Position numbers and translations under genes: made by a program
DNA from: Methanobacteriota archaeon
GTDB taxonomy: Archaea; Thermoplasmatota; Poseidoniia; Poseidoniales; Poseidoniaceae
Assembly: GCA_002726845.1 (NCBI GenBank)
Contig: PBSP01000075.1
Location: forward strand, 1-11,725
Direction: 5' to 3'
Length of the DNA: 11,725 nt
The notes under the pieces: model-generated
What the model was told of the DNA's origin: nothing
What the model saw: only the letters and a program-made list of their open reading frames with translations
The model's database searches: none
Shown here: piece after piece, positions 1 through 6,825 of the stretch
Layout of the letters: every line of letters begins with the position of its first letter
Numbering within the stretch: the stretch's first letter is position 1

Positions 1-393
1 GAAGATCGCTTCCCTTCGCAAATGTCCGGTGGTCAACGACAACGCGTAGCCATTGCACGTGCACTTGCGAAAAGCCCGAGAATTATTCTTGGTGACGAAC
101 TGACGGGTAATCTTGATTCAGAAACATCAAACATGGTTATGGAGGCCCTTATCAAAACATGTCGAAAAGAGAAAATGACAACCATCTTTGTGACTCATGA
201 CGAATCCTTGACACGATTTGCAAGCCGAATCATCAAACTCGATAGTGGCCGAGTAATTGACGACAGAAAGAGCGATCTGGTGATAAAAAATCTCGCAACA
301 ACAACCAAAATAATGGCAAACAATCTCATCAGCGATAGCGTCAAATCCATCAGTTCGAAAATCAAAGATGTCACACAATCAATCTTGGAGTGA
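1..393 (+). CDS. ABC transporter ATP-binding protein, LolD/MacB-like (5' end outside window)
   Basis: This is the C-terminal 130 residues of an ABC ATPase; the frame is open to the left edge, so the start codon and Walker A lie outside. Numbering from the first codon in the window, the ABC signature SGGQRQR is at residues 9-15, Walker B runs to D32 with catalytic E33, the D-loop (GNLDS) is at 36-40 and the switch histidine is H66. GNLDS and the 4-base overlap (GTGA) with an FtsX-type permease place it in the LolD/MacB/FtsE group, which powers membrane-embedded transporters that handle lipoproteins, peptides or envelope components. The residue after the Walker B glutamate is leucine (DELTG), where this group nearly always has proline. 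About 45 residues follow the usual end of the domain, rich in Ile, Ser and Lys, perhaps an amphipathic tail. The substrate is unknown. Confidence 0.93.
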   Translation, partial: EDRFPSQMSGGQRQRVAIARALAKSPRIILGDELTGNLDSETSNMVMEALIKTCRKEKMTTIFVTHDESLTRFASRIIKLDSGRVIDDRKSDLVIKNLATTTKIMANNLISDSVKSISSKIKDVTQSILE

Positions 394-2768
394 AAGGTTT
401 GAACACACTGCTCTTACGACGTTTGTCGCGCAGTTTATTGCGCACAAAACTTCGTATTTTGACCGTTGTCCTCCTTATCACAATTTCAGTTTATGCTGGC
501 ATCGTGTTTTCTGAACATTCTCGAAATGCCGATCGAGTGTACGATGATTTCTATGCAGAAACCAACTTTGCAGACCCCATTGCAACGAGTTACGATGTTG
601 AACACAGAGAGAATCTCACGGATGCTTGCTCGGCCATAGAGCACGAAACGTGTGAGTCAAGCCTTGTTCTAACCGGTCAATCCAAAACAGATGTTGATTG
701 GCTTGCCTCAAAGTTCTATGGAATTGAGCAGGGCGAGGTGAACGCGCTTTGGAAAGTTCAAGGGTCTGTTACACCAGATGCTGGAGAGATTGTTATCGAT
801 GCTCATTTCGCTTTGAACGATGAAATCAATATGGAGCTTGGTGATACGATTGATATCATTGTTGGCGAAGGAGGAATTCAGACCTTCACTGTGGTCGGTT
901 TTGCAAACAGCCCACTGGAATTGTTTTATGCAAACCCAGATTCAATCCTTCCCCAAGAATCGAGTTACGTAATAGGATACATGGACGCTGAAGTACTTGC
1001 GGAAGCCTCAGGTAATGAGGCTTTAGCCCGCAACACTCTGAACATTGATCTGTTGGGAACGCCCAAATTTGATCTTTCCAATACGGAGGAAAACGAGGGT
1101 GTTGAACTGCAACAAACCAAAGACGTGCTCGAACAAGCAATGAACGCATCAGATACTGACGGTTATGTTCTCGATCGAGGCCAGTTGAGTGCCGAATTGC
1201 TCCGCCTTGACAAAGACAGTTTGTCGAAATCAATACCCTTCATTCTCGGTATTCTTTTGTTCATCAGCGGTATTGTCATCGCTGTATCACTCGACCGCTT
1301 GATTCGAACACAATCCAGAGAAATTGCGGTGTTAAGGACCATAGGTGCCTCGACAAGTGATGTCATGTTGGGCTACCTCTTGGTGCCGCTTGTTCTCGGT
1401 GTTCCAGGAGTTCTGATCGGAATTCTACTCGGTGTTTCTTCCATCGGTTCTGGCGCATTTACTGAGTTCTATTTCTCATTCTTGGGCATTCCAGTCGTTG
1501 CAACTCATCATCATGCCGACATTATCGCAACCATCGCACTGTCTGCATTGTTCATCACGTTCCTGTTCGGAATACGTCCTGCTTGGAAAGCAGCCCGATT
1601 GCAGCCGCTTGATGTTCTCGGACAAGGCTCAGAAAAGAAACCAAATCGAATCATGACCAAGATCACTGCCTCGCTTCCACCCGGTATTGGGTTGGGGCTT
1701 CGTTCCACCTTCCGTAAGCCTGCACGCTTGCTTGCAACGCTTCTTGCACTCTCTCTGGCGATGGTTATCCTCGGTGGCAACATGATGTTCTTGTCCGGTT
1801 TTACGTCTGCGTTTGAAGAAGCAACAGATGCTCAAGAAAACTGGGAGTACCAAATTGCTGCGTTCCCTTCCGGTTTGAACAATGTAACAATGTGGGCCGA
1901 AGACAATACCTCGATGTTTGAATTGACTCTTGTTGCCGAGGCAACCATCACAGGGACCACGAAAGCCATCGACCTCAAAGGGAACGATGTTCTTTCTGAA
2001 AACGATGATGCTTTGCATCGGTTGAATCTCCTTGAAGGTGAACTACCTCGAATGGGGCAGTCGCCTGTTGAGGGTGTTCTCGATGAAGGATCTGCTGCTT
2101 TAGAGGGTTACAGCATCGGAGATACACTCTCCATTACATTTGAAGGCGAGCAACACGATATCGTGATTGTTGGCATCGCTCGAGAATTGAGTAGATGCAT
2201 CTACATGCATCGAAGCGATGTTCAACCGATTGCTGGGGAAGAGGCAAACGGGGCATTGCTCGTAACAAATGAAGATGCGAACATTGAGGACATTCGACTC
2301 TCCACCGTTTCCATTGTGGAAAAGGAAACAAAAGTAGCCACATTTGAGGAACTTATCGAACAGCAGAAAGCCATGATGCAATCGATTTACATTCTTGGAG
2401 CATTAATGGCTATTGCAATCCTCTTCAACACACTTCTCATCAATCTCAGTGAGCGAGATGCTGAGTTGGCTACGTTGCGCGTGCTCGGTGCAAGCCGAAC
2501 ACGTTTGGCGATCATTCTGACCGTTGAACACGTGTTCATTGGGCTCATTGGTGGTCTTGCTGGTGCTCTCGCAAGCGTCGGATACTACTCGGGTATCGCC
2601 GCAGTTTCATCCACCTGGGTGTTTCACATACCCGTTGTTATCGACTATACGGTCTTTGCACAAATCATTGGATTCGTTCTAATCGCAGCTTTGTTGACCA
2701 CGCCCCTCGGCGTGTATCGAATCGGTCGAATGAATCTGTTGGAAGTCGTTGCTCGACACGAGCGTTGA
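390..2768 (+). CDS. ABC transporter permease with two FtsX domains
   Basis: This 792-residue membrane protein starts at a GTG overlapping the TGA of the upstream ATPase gene, so the two are translationally coupled subunits of one transporter. Eight membrane segments can be seen, at about residues 22-41, 283-301, 327-350, 378-397, 445-468, 665-686, 713-735 and 754-774. They form two copies of a unit in which one helix is followed by a large extracytoplasmic domain (about 45-275 and 475-655, MacB-like periplasmic core style) and then three helices. Each half carries the FtsX-family coupling segment: REIAVLRTIGAS at 310-321 and RDAELATLRVLGAS at 689-702. Single-chain duplicated permeases of this kind belong to the LolC/MacB superfamily and probably act by mechanical coupling rather than as a classical channel. 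No substrate can be deduced. A run of three histidines (373-375) lies on the loop before the fourth helix. Confidence 0.92.
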   Translation: MKGLNTLLLRRLSRSLLRTKLRILTVVLLITISVYAGIVFSEHSRNADRVYDDFYAETNFADPIATSYDVEHRENLTDACSAIEHETCESSLVLTGQSKTDVDWLASKFYGIEQGEVNALWKVQGSVTPDAGEIVIDAHFALNDEINMELGDTIDIIVGEGGIQTFTVVGFANSPLELFYANPDSILPQESSYVIGYMDAEVLAEASGNEALARNTLNIDLLGTPKFDLSNTEENEGVELQQTKDVLEQAMNASDTDGYVLDRGQLSAELLRLDKDSLSKSIPFILGILLFISGIVIAVSLDRLIRTQSREIAVLRTIGASTSDVMLGYLLVPLVLGVPGVLIGILLGVSSIGSGAFTEFYFSFLGIPVVATHHHADIIATIALSALFITFLFGIRPAWKAARLQPLDVLGQGSEKKPNRIMTKITASLPPGIGLGLRSTFRKPARLLATLLALSLAMVILGGNMMFLSGFTSAFEEATDAQENWEYQIAAFPSGLNNVTMWAEDNTSMFELTLVAEATITGTTKAIDLKGNDVLSENDDALHRLNLLEGELPRMGQSPVEGVLDEGSAALEGYSIGDTLSITFEGEQHDIVIVGIARELSRCIYMHRSDVQPIAGEEANGALLVTNEDANIEDIRLSTVSIVEKETKVATFEELIEQQKAMMQSIYILGALMAIAILFNTLLINLSERDAELATLRVLGASRTRLAIILTVEHVFIGLIGGLAGALASVGYYSGIAAVSSTWVFHIPVVIDYTVFAQIIGFVLIAALLTTPLGVYRIGRMNLLEVVARHER

Positions 2769-2840
2769 CGATACCTTAGCGAATCCCTCGGGCAGGTCTT
2801 TGATTGAAAGCGGTGGCAGGAGATATCAAATTGCGGTCAT

Positions 2841-2850
2841 TCTTTTATGC
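2841..2850 (+). promoter_or_regulatory. Candidate TATA box for the aquaporin gene
   Basis: The AT-rich stretch TCTTTTATGC is centred about 26 bases before the ATG at 2871. This is the archaeal distance between TATA box and transcription start, so a leaderless or nearly leaderless message beginning at that ATG is plausible. The box overlaps the alternative upstream ATG at 2847, which argues against that codon being the start. This is inferred from position and composition only. Confidence 0.35.
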
Positions 2851-2870
2851 TGGCTTTCTTTGGGAACATC

Positions 2871-3527
2871 ATGACATCAAACCATGTTGGTAAAGGCATC
2901 GCTGAATTTGTAGGAACTTTCTTTTTGACACTCACTATCTTCTTAACGGCTGTAATAGGACTGGCTGGATCAAACGCCCCTATCGCCATCGGTGTAACGC
3001 TCATGGTTATGATTTATGCACTTGGTCATATTTCTGGTGCTCACTTCAACCCCGCAGTATCTATCGGACTATTCGTCAAGGGAGACTGCAGTAAAGAGGA
3101 GTTACCTTACTACCTCGTCGCACAGCTCCTAGCGGGTGTTCTCGCCTTCTTTGTTGGCTCTGAACTCGTCCTTGACGGGGTAACAGTCCCAGATATCATC
3201 GCTGCGGATTTCTCATCCGCCATAACTGTGGTTTCAGCCGAAGCGCTATGGACGTTCGCACTCATGTTCGTAATCATCAATGTCGCAACCGAACAATCGG
3301 GCAACCAGTTCTACGGAGCAGCCATCGGTTTGACGGTCATGGCCGGTGCGTTTACCCTCGGAAACATCTCGCTCGGCTCGTTCAACCCTGCTGTCACGAC
3401 CATGCTAACGGTCAGCGGTAAAATGGCTGTAGCAGATGTTTGGATGCACATCGTGCCGCAATTGGCTGGTGCTGTTGGCGCTGTATTCGTTCACAAATAC
3501 ATGATGATGAGTGGAACCACTGATTGA
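2871..3527 (+). CDS. MIP-family channel (aquaporin/glycerol facilitator-like)
   Basis: A 218-residue membrane channel that should pass water or small neutral solutes across the cytoplasmic membrane. It has six hydrophobic helices and the two half-helix loops of the family, each with an intact NPA triad: SGAHFNPAVS in the first half (N60-A62) and LGSFNPAVTT in the second (N172-A174). The opening GIAEFVGTFF is the usual start of helix 1. I chose the ATG at 2871 because the N-terminus then matches family length and a TATA-like box lies at the right distance; an in-frame ATG at 2847 would add eight residues. The second NPA is followed by Val175, where classical aquaporins and GlpF have the arginine of the selectivity filter, so substrate preference cannot be assumed. 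It appears to be transcribed alone, 102 bases after the ABC permease gene. Confidence 0.9.
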   Translation: MTSNHVGKGIAEFVGTFFLTLTIFLTAVIGLAGSNAPIAIGVTLMVMIYALGHISGAHFNPAVSIGLFVKGDCSKEELPYYLVAQLLAGVLAFFVGSELVLDGVTVPDIIAADFSSAITVVSAEALWTFALMFVIINVATEQSGNQFYGAAIGLTVMAGAFTLGNISLGSFNPAVTTMLTVSGKMAVADVWMHIVPQLAGAVGAVFVHKYMMMSGTTD

Positions 3528-3552
3528 AGCAAGCATTTCGAGAATTCTTGCT
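3528..3552 (+). terminator. Hairpin just after the aquaporin stop, possible terminator
   Basis: An inverted repeat begins at the base after the TGA: AGCAAG at 3528-3533 pairs with CTTGCT at 3547-3552, and a short inner stem (ATT with AAT) continues after one mismatch. No T-run follows directly; the nearest run of five T is at 3608-3612. Archaea usually terminate at T-runs without a hairpin, so this could instead be a 3' end stabiliser. Confidence 0.3.
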
Positions 3553-3723
3553 GGCGAATTTCTTCGTCACATTGCGGTGTTTTGATACAAAATTGTTCAA
3601 TAAAATATTTTTCGTTTCCATGGCCAATTAGATACGTTCATTAAAGGGTTTAGGGAGCCCAAAAACAGGGGATGTTTGAGGTCATGTGCCGCCTGATTGC
3701 ACCAACTTTGATAGCATCTCACT

Positions 3724-3727
3724 GGAG
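3724..3727 (+). promoter_or_regulatory. Ribosome binding site deciding the sdhA start
   Basis: GGAG ends 8 bases before the ATG at 3736. It overlaps the alternative GTG at 3727, which therefore would have no site of its own. Confidence 0.55.
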
Positions 3728-3735
3728 TGAATGCA

Positions 3736-5493
3736 ATGACAAATGAATACCGAACGAGAATCTGCAATGTCCTAGTTATTGGTTCAGGTGGAGCCGGACT
3801 CAGGGCAGCCATATCTGCACACGAAAGCGGTTGTGAAGTGTTGGTCATTGGGAAGCGAATCAGGAACGATGCGCACACCACTTTAGCCGCTGGAGGCATC
3901 AACGCAGCTCTCGGAACGGTCGATCCTGATGACGACTGGATTCAGCATTTTGTTGACACCTACCAAGAAGGATACAACATCGGTGATCCAAAAACAGTGG
4001 AAATTTTGGTCAAAGATGCTCCTGAGCGGGTTCACGAACTCGTGGACTGGGGCGCACCTTTTGCAAGGACTGCGGATGGCAAACTCGATCAGCGATATTT
4101 CGGTGCTCACACGCATCGAAGGACCTGTTATGCAGGTGACTACACTGGTCGCGCAATCCTCAACACACTGGTCTCAAAAGTTGAGGAATTGCGAATACCT
4201 ATCATCGATATGACCTATGTCTCAAAATTGTTGGTCAACACACAAAACGGACAGAAACAGTGTTTCGGAGCGGTTGGCTTTGACATCAACTCTGGGAACA
4301 GAACGGTGTTCCTTTCCGACTCGGTTGTCTTGGCTGCTGGAGGACATACTCGAATCTGGAGGAGAAGTTCATCCAGAAGGGACGAAAACACTGGAGACGC
4401 CATGAGACTCGCCCTTCACGCTGGCTGCAAACTTGCAGATATGGAAATGGTACAATTCCACCCGACGGGAATGGTCCACCCCGAGTCGCTTGCAGGTACT
4501 CTTGTGACCGAAGCTGTTCGTGGCGAAGGAGGGCACTTGGTGAATGCTGACGGTCGTCGATTCATGGAGGATTACGACTCAGCAAGAATGGAATTGTCGA
4601 CACGCGACAGAGTTGCACTGGCGAACTACACAGAAATTCAAGAGGGTCGCGGAACGCCAAACAACGGCGTCTTCTTGAACATCAGCCATGTGGAAAAAGA
4701 AATCATCTTGGAGAAACTTCCACGTATGTATCGTCAATTTATGGAATCGCAAATGCTGGACATTTCTAAAGATCCAATGGAGGTTGCCCCTACAGCACAT
4801 TACAGCATGGGCGGCGTCGTTGTCGATGCAGAAACCCACTCAACAGACGTTCGAGGACTCTATGCGGCAGGAGAGTGCACTTCGGGAGTGCACGGTGCCA
4901 ACCGTCTGGGAGGCAATTCTCTTGCAGAAATCTTGGTTTTCGGCAAAATTGCTGGCGAGTATGCGGCGGGGTTCTCCAAAGACTTGGACCTCCAGATGCG
5001 AAACCGCAGCATCATCAATGATGCCCTCAAGGAATTGGATGAACTCACATCTAACGGTGAGCAATTGGCAAGACCTCTGCAAAGAGCGGTTCGCAACATT
5101 ATGTGGAATTTCTGTGGAGTGATTCGCTCTGGTGAAGGTCTTGAAGAAGGATTAACCGAACTCATGAAGGTCAAAGAAGCTTCCAAAGATGTTGACGTTC
5201 GACCGAGTGCTGAAGGCTTTTCCGACCTTGCCCTTGCCCTCGATCTTCTCGGTTCAATCGACAGTGCAGAAGCCACAATTCGATCTGCAATCGCTCGGAA
5301 AGAAAGTCGCGGTGCACATCAACGAAGTGATTACAAGCAACTGGATACTTCAGAGAATGTCAACTACATTGTTGAGCTCGTTGATGGCAACCAATCGATT
5401 TCCAAAACCGAGGTTGAGAAACTTCCTGAATTGCTGCAGGATGCAATGGACGCATATGAGGAACTGAGCGTCGAAGGACGTCTTCTCGAGTGA
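3736..5493 (+). CDS. sdhA: Succinate dehydrogenase / fumarate reductase flavoprotein subunit
   Basis: A 585-residue FAD enzyme subunit that interconverts succinate and fumarate, normally bound to an iron-sulfur subunit at the membrane in the TCA cycle. Visible motifs are the Rossmann dinucleotide site GSGGAG (16-21), His47 in HTTLAAGG where the family attaches FAD covalently, HPTG (H242), the active-site segment RGEGG (R262), HYSMGG (H355) and GANRLGGNS (R390). The C-terminal helical domain ends with the typical SRGAH element. GGNS, together with that domain, favours SdhA/FrdA over L-aspartate oxidase. The ATG at 3736 is preferred because GGAG lies 8 bases before it; a GTG at 3727 would add three residues but overlaps that site. 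No sdhB, sdhC or sdhD is adjacent: aquaporin is upstream and convergent spt5 downstream. Direction of catalysis cannot be read from sequence. Confidence 0.92.
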   Translation: MTNEYRTRICNVLVIGSGGAGLRAAISAHESGCEVLVIGKRIRNDAHTTLAAGGINAALGTVDPDDDWIQHFVDTYQEGYNIGDPKTVEILVKDAPERVHELVDWGAPFARTADGKLDQRYFGAHTHRRTCYAGDYTGRAILNTLVSKVEELRIPIIDMTYVSKLLVNTQNGQKQCFGAVGFDINSGNRTVFLSDSVVLAAGGHTRIWRRSSSRRDENTGDAMRLALHAGCKLADMEMVQFHPTGMVHPESLAGTLVTEAVRGEGGHLVNADGRRFMEDYDSARMELSTRDRVALANYTEIQEGRGTPNNGVFLNISHVEKEIILEKLPRMYRQFMESQMLDISKDPMEVAPTAHYSMGGVVVDAETHSTDVRGLYAAGECTSGVHGANRLGGNSLAEILVFGKIAGEYAAGFSKDLDLQMRNRSIINDALKELDELTSNGEQLARPLQRAVRNIMWNFCGVIRSGEGLEEGLTELMKVKEASKDVDVRPSAEGFSDLALALDLLGSIDSAEATIRSAIARKESRGAHQRSDYKQLDTSENVNYIVELVDGNQSISKTEVEKLPELLQDAMDAYEELSVEGRLLE

Positions 5494-5500
5494 AGTTGAT

Positions 5501-6415
5501 TCAACCGACTCGCTCGATGACACGGACGTGATCACCGCGCATGTTGAGCGTCATTGGGATAGGCTGTTCGTACAACTCCATGCTGACTTCTTCTTTGGTC
5601 TCAGATACGCTGGTAACTCGGGCTTTTTCACCCTTGAATGCTCCTGATACGATCTCAACAATACACCCCACTTCGATACCGGAAGTGACCGCTTTGGGTT
5701 CCAAATACGGCAAGATATCCATCAAGGGCGCCTCGCCTGGAAGAACTTGTTTTGCGTTCTTTAACGGAGTCTGAGAGATTCCACGACGTGCTGTTGGATC
5801 GCGCCCCCCAGAACGGCCGATGAGTTTCTCAACGTGATGAAGCGCACTGGATTCAACAAAAACGTAGCCTCGCATGTTGTTCGGGTGGAGAACGGAGAAG
5901 ATTTCACCCTGCAAAGCCGTGAGTGAACCGCTGCCGTGAAGGCGAGCATACATCTCATCTGCAACCCTGTGTTCGGAACCGATGGCTGTTTTGACGATGT
6001 AAAGAAATGAACCTACCGAACCGTACATTTCGCGGAACAGGACATCCGCACCGTCCATATCCATATTCGAAAACAGGCAATTCTTCTCTTGAAGCGTTCC
6101 TGGGTCAACCCATTCATGGGCAACATAGCGTCCTGTGGGCGTGACGTCCTCCGAGCTGGTCGCCACAAGAATCGGCATTACATCGACGAGGTTTCGCCCC
6201 ATATCGATACCGCGTTCTGGCCCAGTTCCGATGTATTCGAGCGTGTCAAGAGGAAGACCTGTTGCTTCAGATACGCGATTGAGGACTTCTTCTGGAGTGT
6301 CTCCAACGCCCCAAACACCATCCCAGAGTCCTGGGAAATCGTTGTCGTCTTTGCTTCTGCTGAGGAGCAAAAGTTTCTCTTCAAATCGTACAAATGCTAT
6401 AAATGCTTCAGTCAT
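5501..6415 (-). CDS. spt5: Transcription elongation factor Spt5 with Nudix-like N-terminal domain
   Basis: Archaeal Spt5 (NusG homologue) binds the RNA polymerase clamp with its NGN domain and increases processivity; the KOW domain links to the ribosome or other factors. Residues about 136-238 are the NGN domain (FLYIVKTAIGSEHRVA, RGYVFVES, VLPGE), and about 246-300 the KOW domain (GIEVGCIVEIVSGAFKGEKA, MRGDHVRVIE). Archaeal Spt5 is usually about 150 residues; this one has 304. The extra N-terminus (about 1-110) resembles a Nudix hydrolase: a first strand followed by KLLLLSR, then FPGLWDG, a box-like segment from G33 to L54, and HEWVDP at 100-105. The box lacks the REXXEE catalytic core (it reads RVSEATG), so hydrolase activity is doubtful. 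The ATG at 6415 lies 18 bases after the secE stop and follows a good ribosome site, so the long form is well supported. A roughly 17-residue basic insert lies in the NGN domain near 201-222. Confidence 0.9.
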   Translation of the reverse strand: MTEAFIAFVRFEEKLLLLSRSKDDNDFPGLWDGVWGVGDTPEEVLNRVSEATGLPLDTLEYIGTGPERGIDMGRNLVDVMPILVATSSEDVTPTGRYVAHEWVDPGTLQEKNCLFSNMDMDGADVLFREMYGSVGSFLYIVKTAIGSEHRVADEMYARLHGSGSLTALQGEIFSVLHPNNMRGYVFVESSALHHVEKLIGRSGGRDPTARRGISQTPLKNAKQVLPGEAPLMDILPYLEPKAVTSGIEVGCIVEIVSGAFKGEKARVTSVSETKEEVSMELYEQPIPMTLNMRGDHVRVIERVG

Positions 6416-6433
6416 GATGCCACCACCTGATCC
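6416..6433 (-). promoter_or_regulatory. secE-spt5 gap with ribosome binding site
   Basis: Read on the minus strand, the 18 bases between the secE TGA and the spt5 ATG contain AGGTGGTG, a close match to the archaeal Shine-Dalgarno sequence, about 5 bases before the ATG. It supports translation of the full 304-residue Spt5 rather than a shorter form starting at the NGN domain. Confidence 0.6.
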
Positions 6434-6700
6434 TCAAATGCCGAAAACGTCGTGAATCAGCCAAGGAATGAAGTTGTCCATAATGACAAGAAGAATGAAT
6501 CCAATCGCACCAAGAACGAACAAACCAATACCGCAGACAATGCTGGTCTGCTTGAATTCTTGCGGGGTCGGCTTTCGAGCCATTCGGATAATTCGTGCCC
6601 ATGAGCCGCGAGAAATCTTGCGGAATTGGGCTTCAATCCAGTCTTGACGGTCCTGAACTGCATCCTCAAATGTGCGTGATTCGGTTTTTTCATCAGACAT
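6434..6700 (-). CDS. secE: Protein translocase subunit SecE/Sec61 gamma
   Basis: An 88-residue subunit of the SecYE translocon, the membrane channel for protein export. It has an acidic, charged N-terminus (1-25), an amphipathic helix ending in the family signature RKPTPQEFKQT (about 42-52), and one transmembrane helix at about 54-75, with the conserved GAIGFIL segment. Archaeal SecE is usually 55-65 residues; the surplus is the acidic N-terminal tail. I chose the ATG at 6700 because GAGGT lies 6 bases before it and a TATA-like box sits at the right distance; longer readings run into the intergenic region and look unlike protein. It is the first gene of a two-gene operon with spt5, an arrangement found widely in archaea. 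Confidence 0.9.
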   Translation of the reverse strand: MSDEKTESRTFEDAVQDRQDWIEAQFRKISRGSWARIIRMARKPTPQEFKQTSIVCGIGLFVLGAIGFILLVIMDNFIPWLIHDVFGI

Positions 6701-6819
6701 GGTACAACCTCGTGCTTTCCTAGCGACCCAACCCCCTATTATAACCGCTTCCATCGACAATCGAGTTGATTTCCATTCAAAATCTCGGCAAGAGTTGATG
6801 AGGGGTGGATGCATCCTAC
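6701..6819. other. Divergent promoter region between secE and dnaJ
   Basis: These 119 bases separate two outward-facing operons. The secE side has a clear TATA-like box and ribosome site. The dnaJ side has no equally clear box; a weak AT-rich stretch (ATTCAAAATC, about 6775-6784) lies at a workable distance from a start near 6806. No repeat pair or other recognisable regulator site is seen apart from the ATGCAT palindromes next to the dnaJ start. Confidence 0.45.
6736..6746 (-). promoter_or_regulatory. Candidate TATA box for the secE-spt5 operon
   Basis: On the minus strand this reads GGTTATAATAG. Its centre is about 26 bases before position 6714, which would give a leader of about 14 bases that just contains the GAGGT ribosome site (6711-6707). 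The fit of box, leader and ribosome site is good, but no start site is measured. Confidence 0.5.
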
Positions 6820-6825
6820 ATGCAT
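6809..6825 (+). promoter_or_regulatory. Hairpin overlapping the dnaJ start codon
   Basis: ATGCAT occurs at 6809-6814 and again at 6820-6825. Because it is self-complementary, the two copies can pair as a 6-bp stem with a 5-base loop (CCTAC). The second copy contains the ATG chosen as the dnaJ start, and the ribosome site AGGGGTGG (6801-6808) abuts the first. GGATGCATCC (6807-6816) is also a perfect 10-base palindrome. Function is inferred only. Confidence 0.3.

Larger units (their letters stand above)
3528..3735. other. Intergenic region upstream of the flavoprotein gene
   Basis: This 208-base gap holds the hairpin at 3528-3552, a small second inverted repeat near 3555-3567, and an AT-rich core (about 3597-3612) ending in T5. 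That core could serve as the aquaporin terminator, as a TATA element, or both. If the AT-rich core is the promoter, the flavoprotein message has a leader of roughly 100 bases containing a short G/C-rich inverted repeat (GGG...CCC, about 3647-3661). I see no tRNA, no recognisable riboswitch and no convincing small ORF. Confidence 0.4.

Noticed and set aside
3640..3735. A riboswitch or tRNA in the sdhA leader
   Set aside because: There is a small GGG/CCC inverted repeat, but no tRNA arms and no riboswitch core that I recognise.
4688..5122. A 144-codon open frame within sdhA on the same strand
   Set aside because: It overlaps conserved SdhA motifs in another frame, and its product has irregular composition with many Trp and Cys.
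3736..5493. L-aspartate oxidase (NadB) as the identity of the flavoprotein
   Set aside because: GANRLGGNS, the HTTLAAGG histidine at the covalent FAD position and the SRGAH C-terminal domain fit SdhA/FrdA better. No other NAD biosynthesis gene is adjacent.
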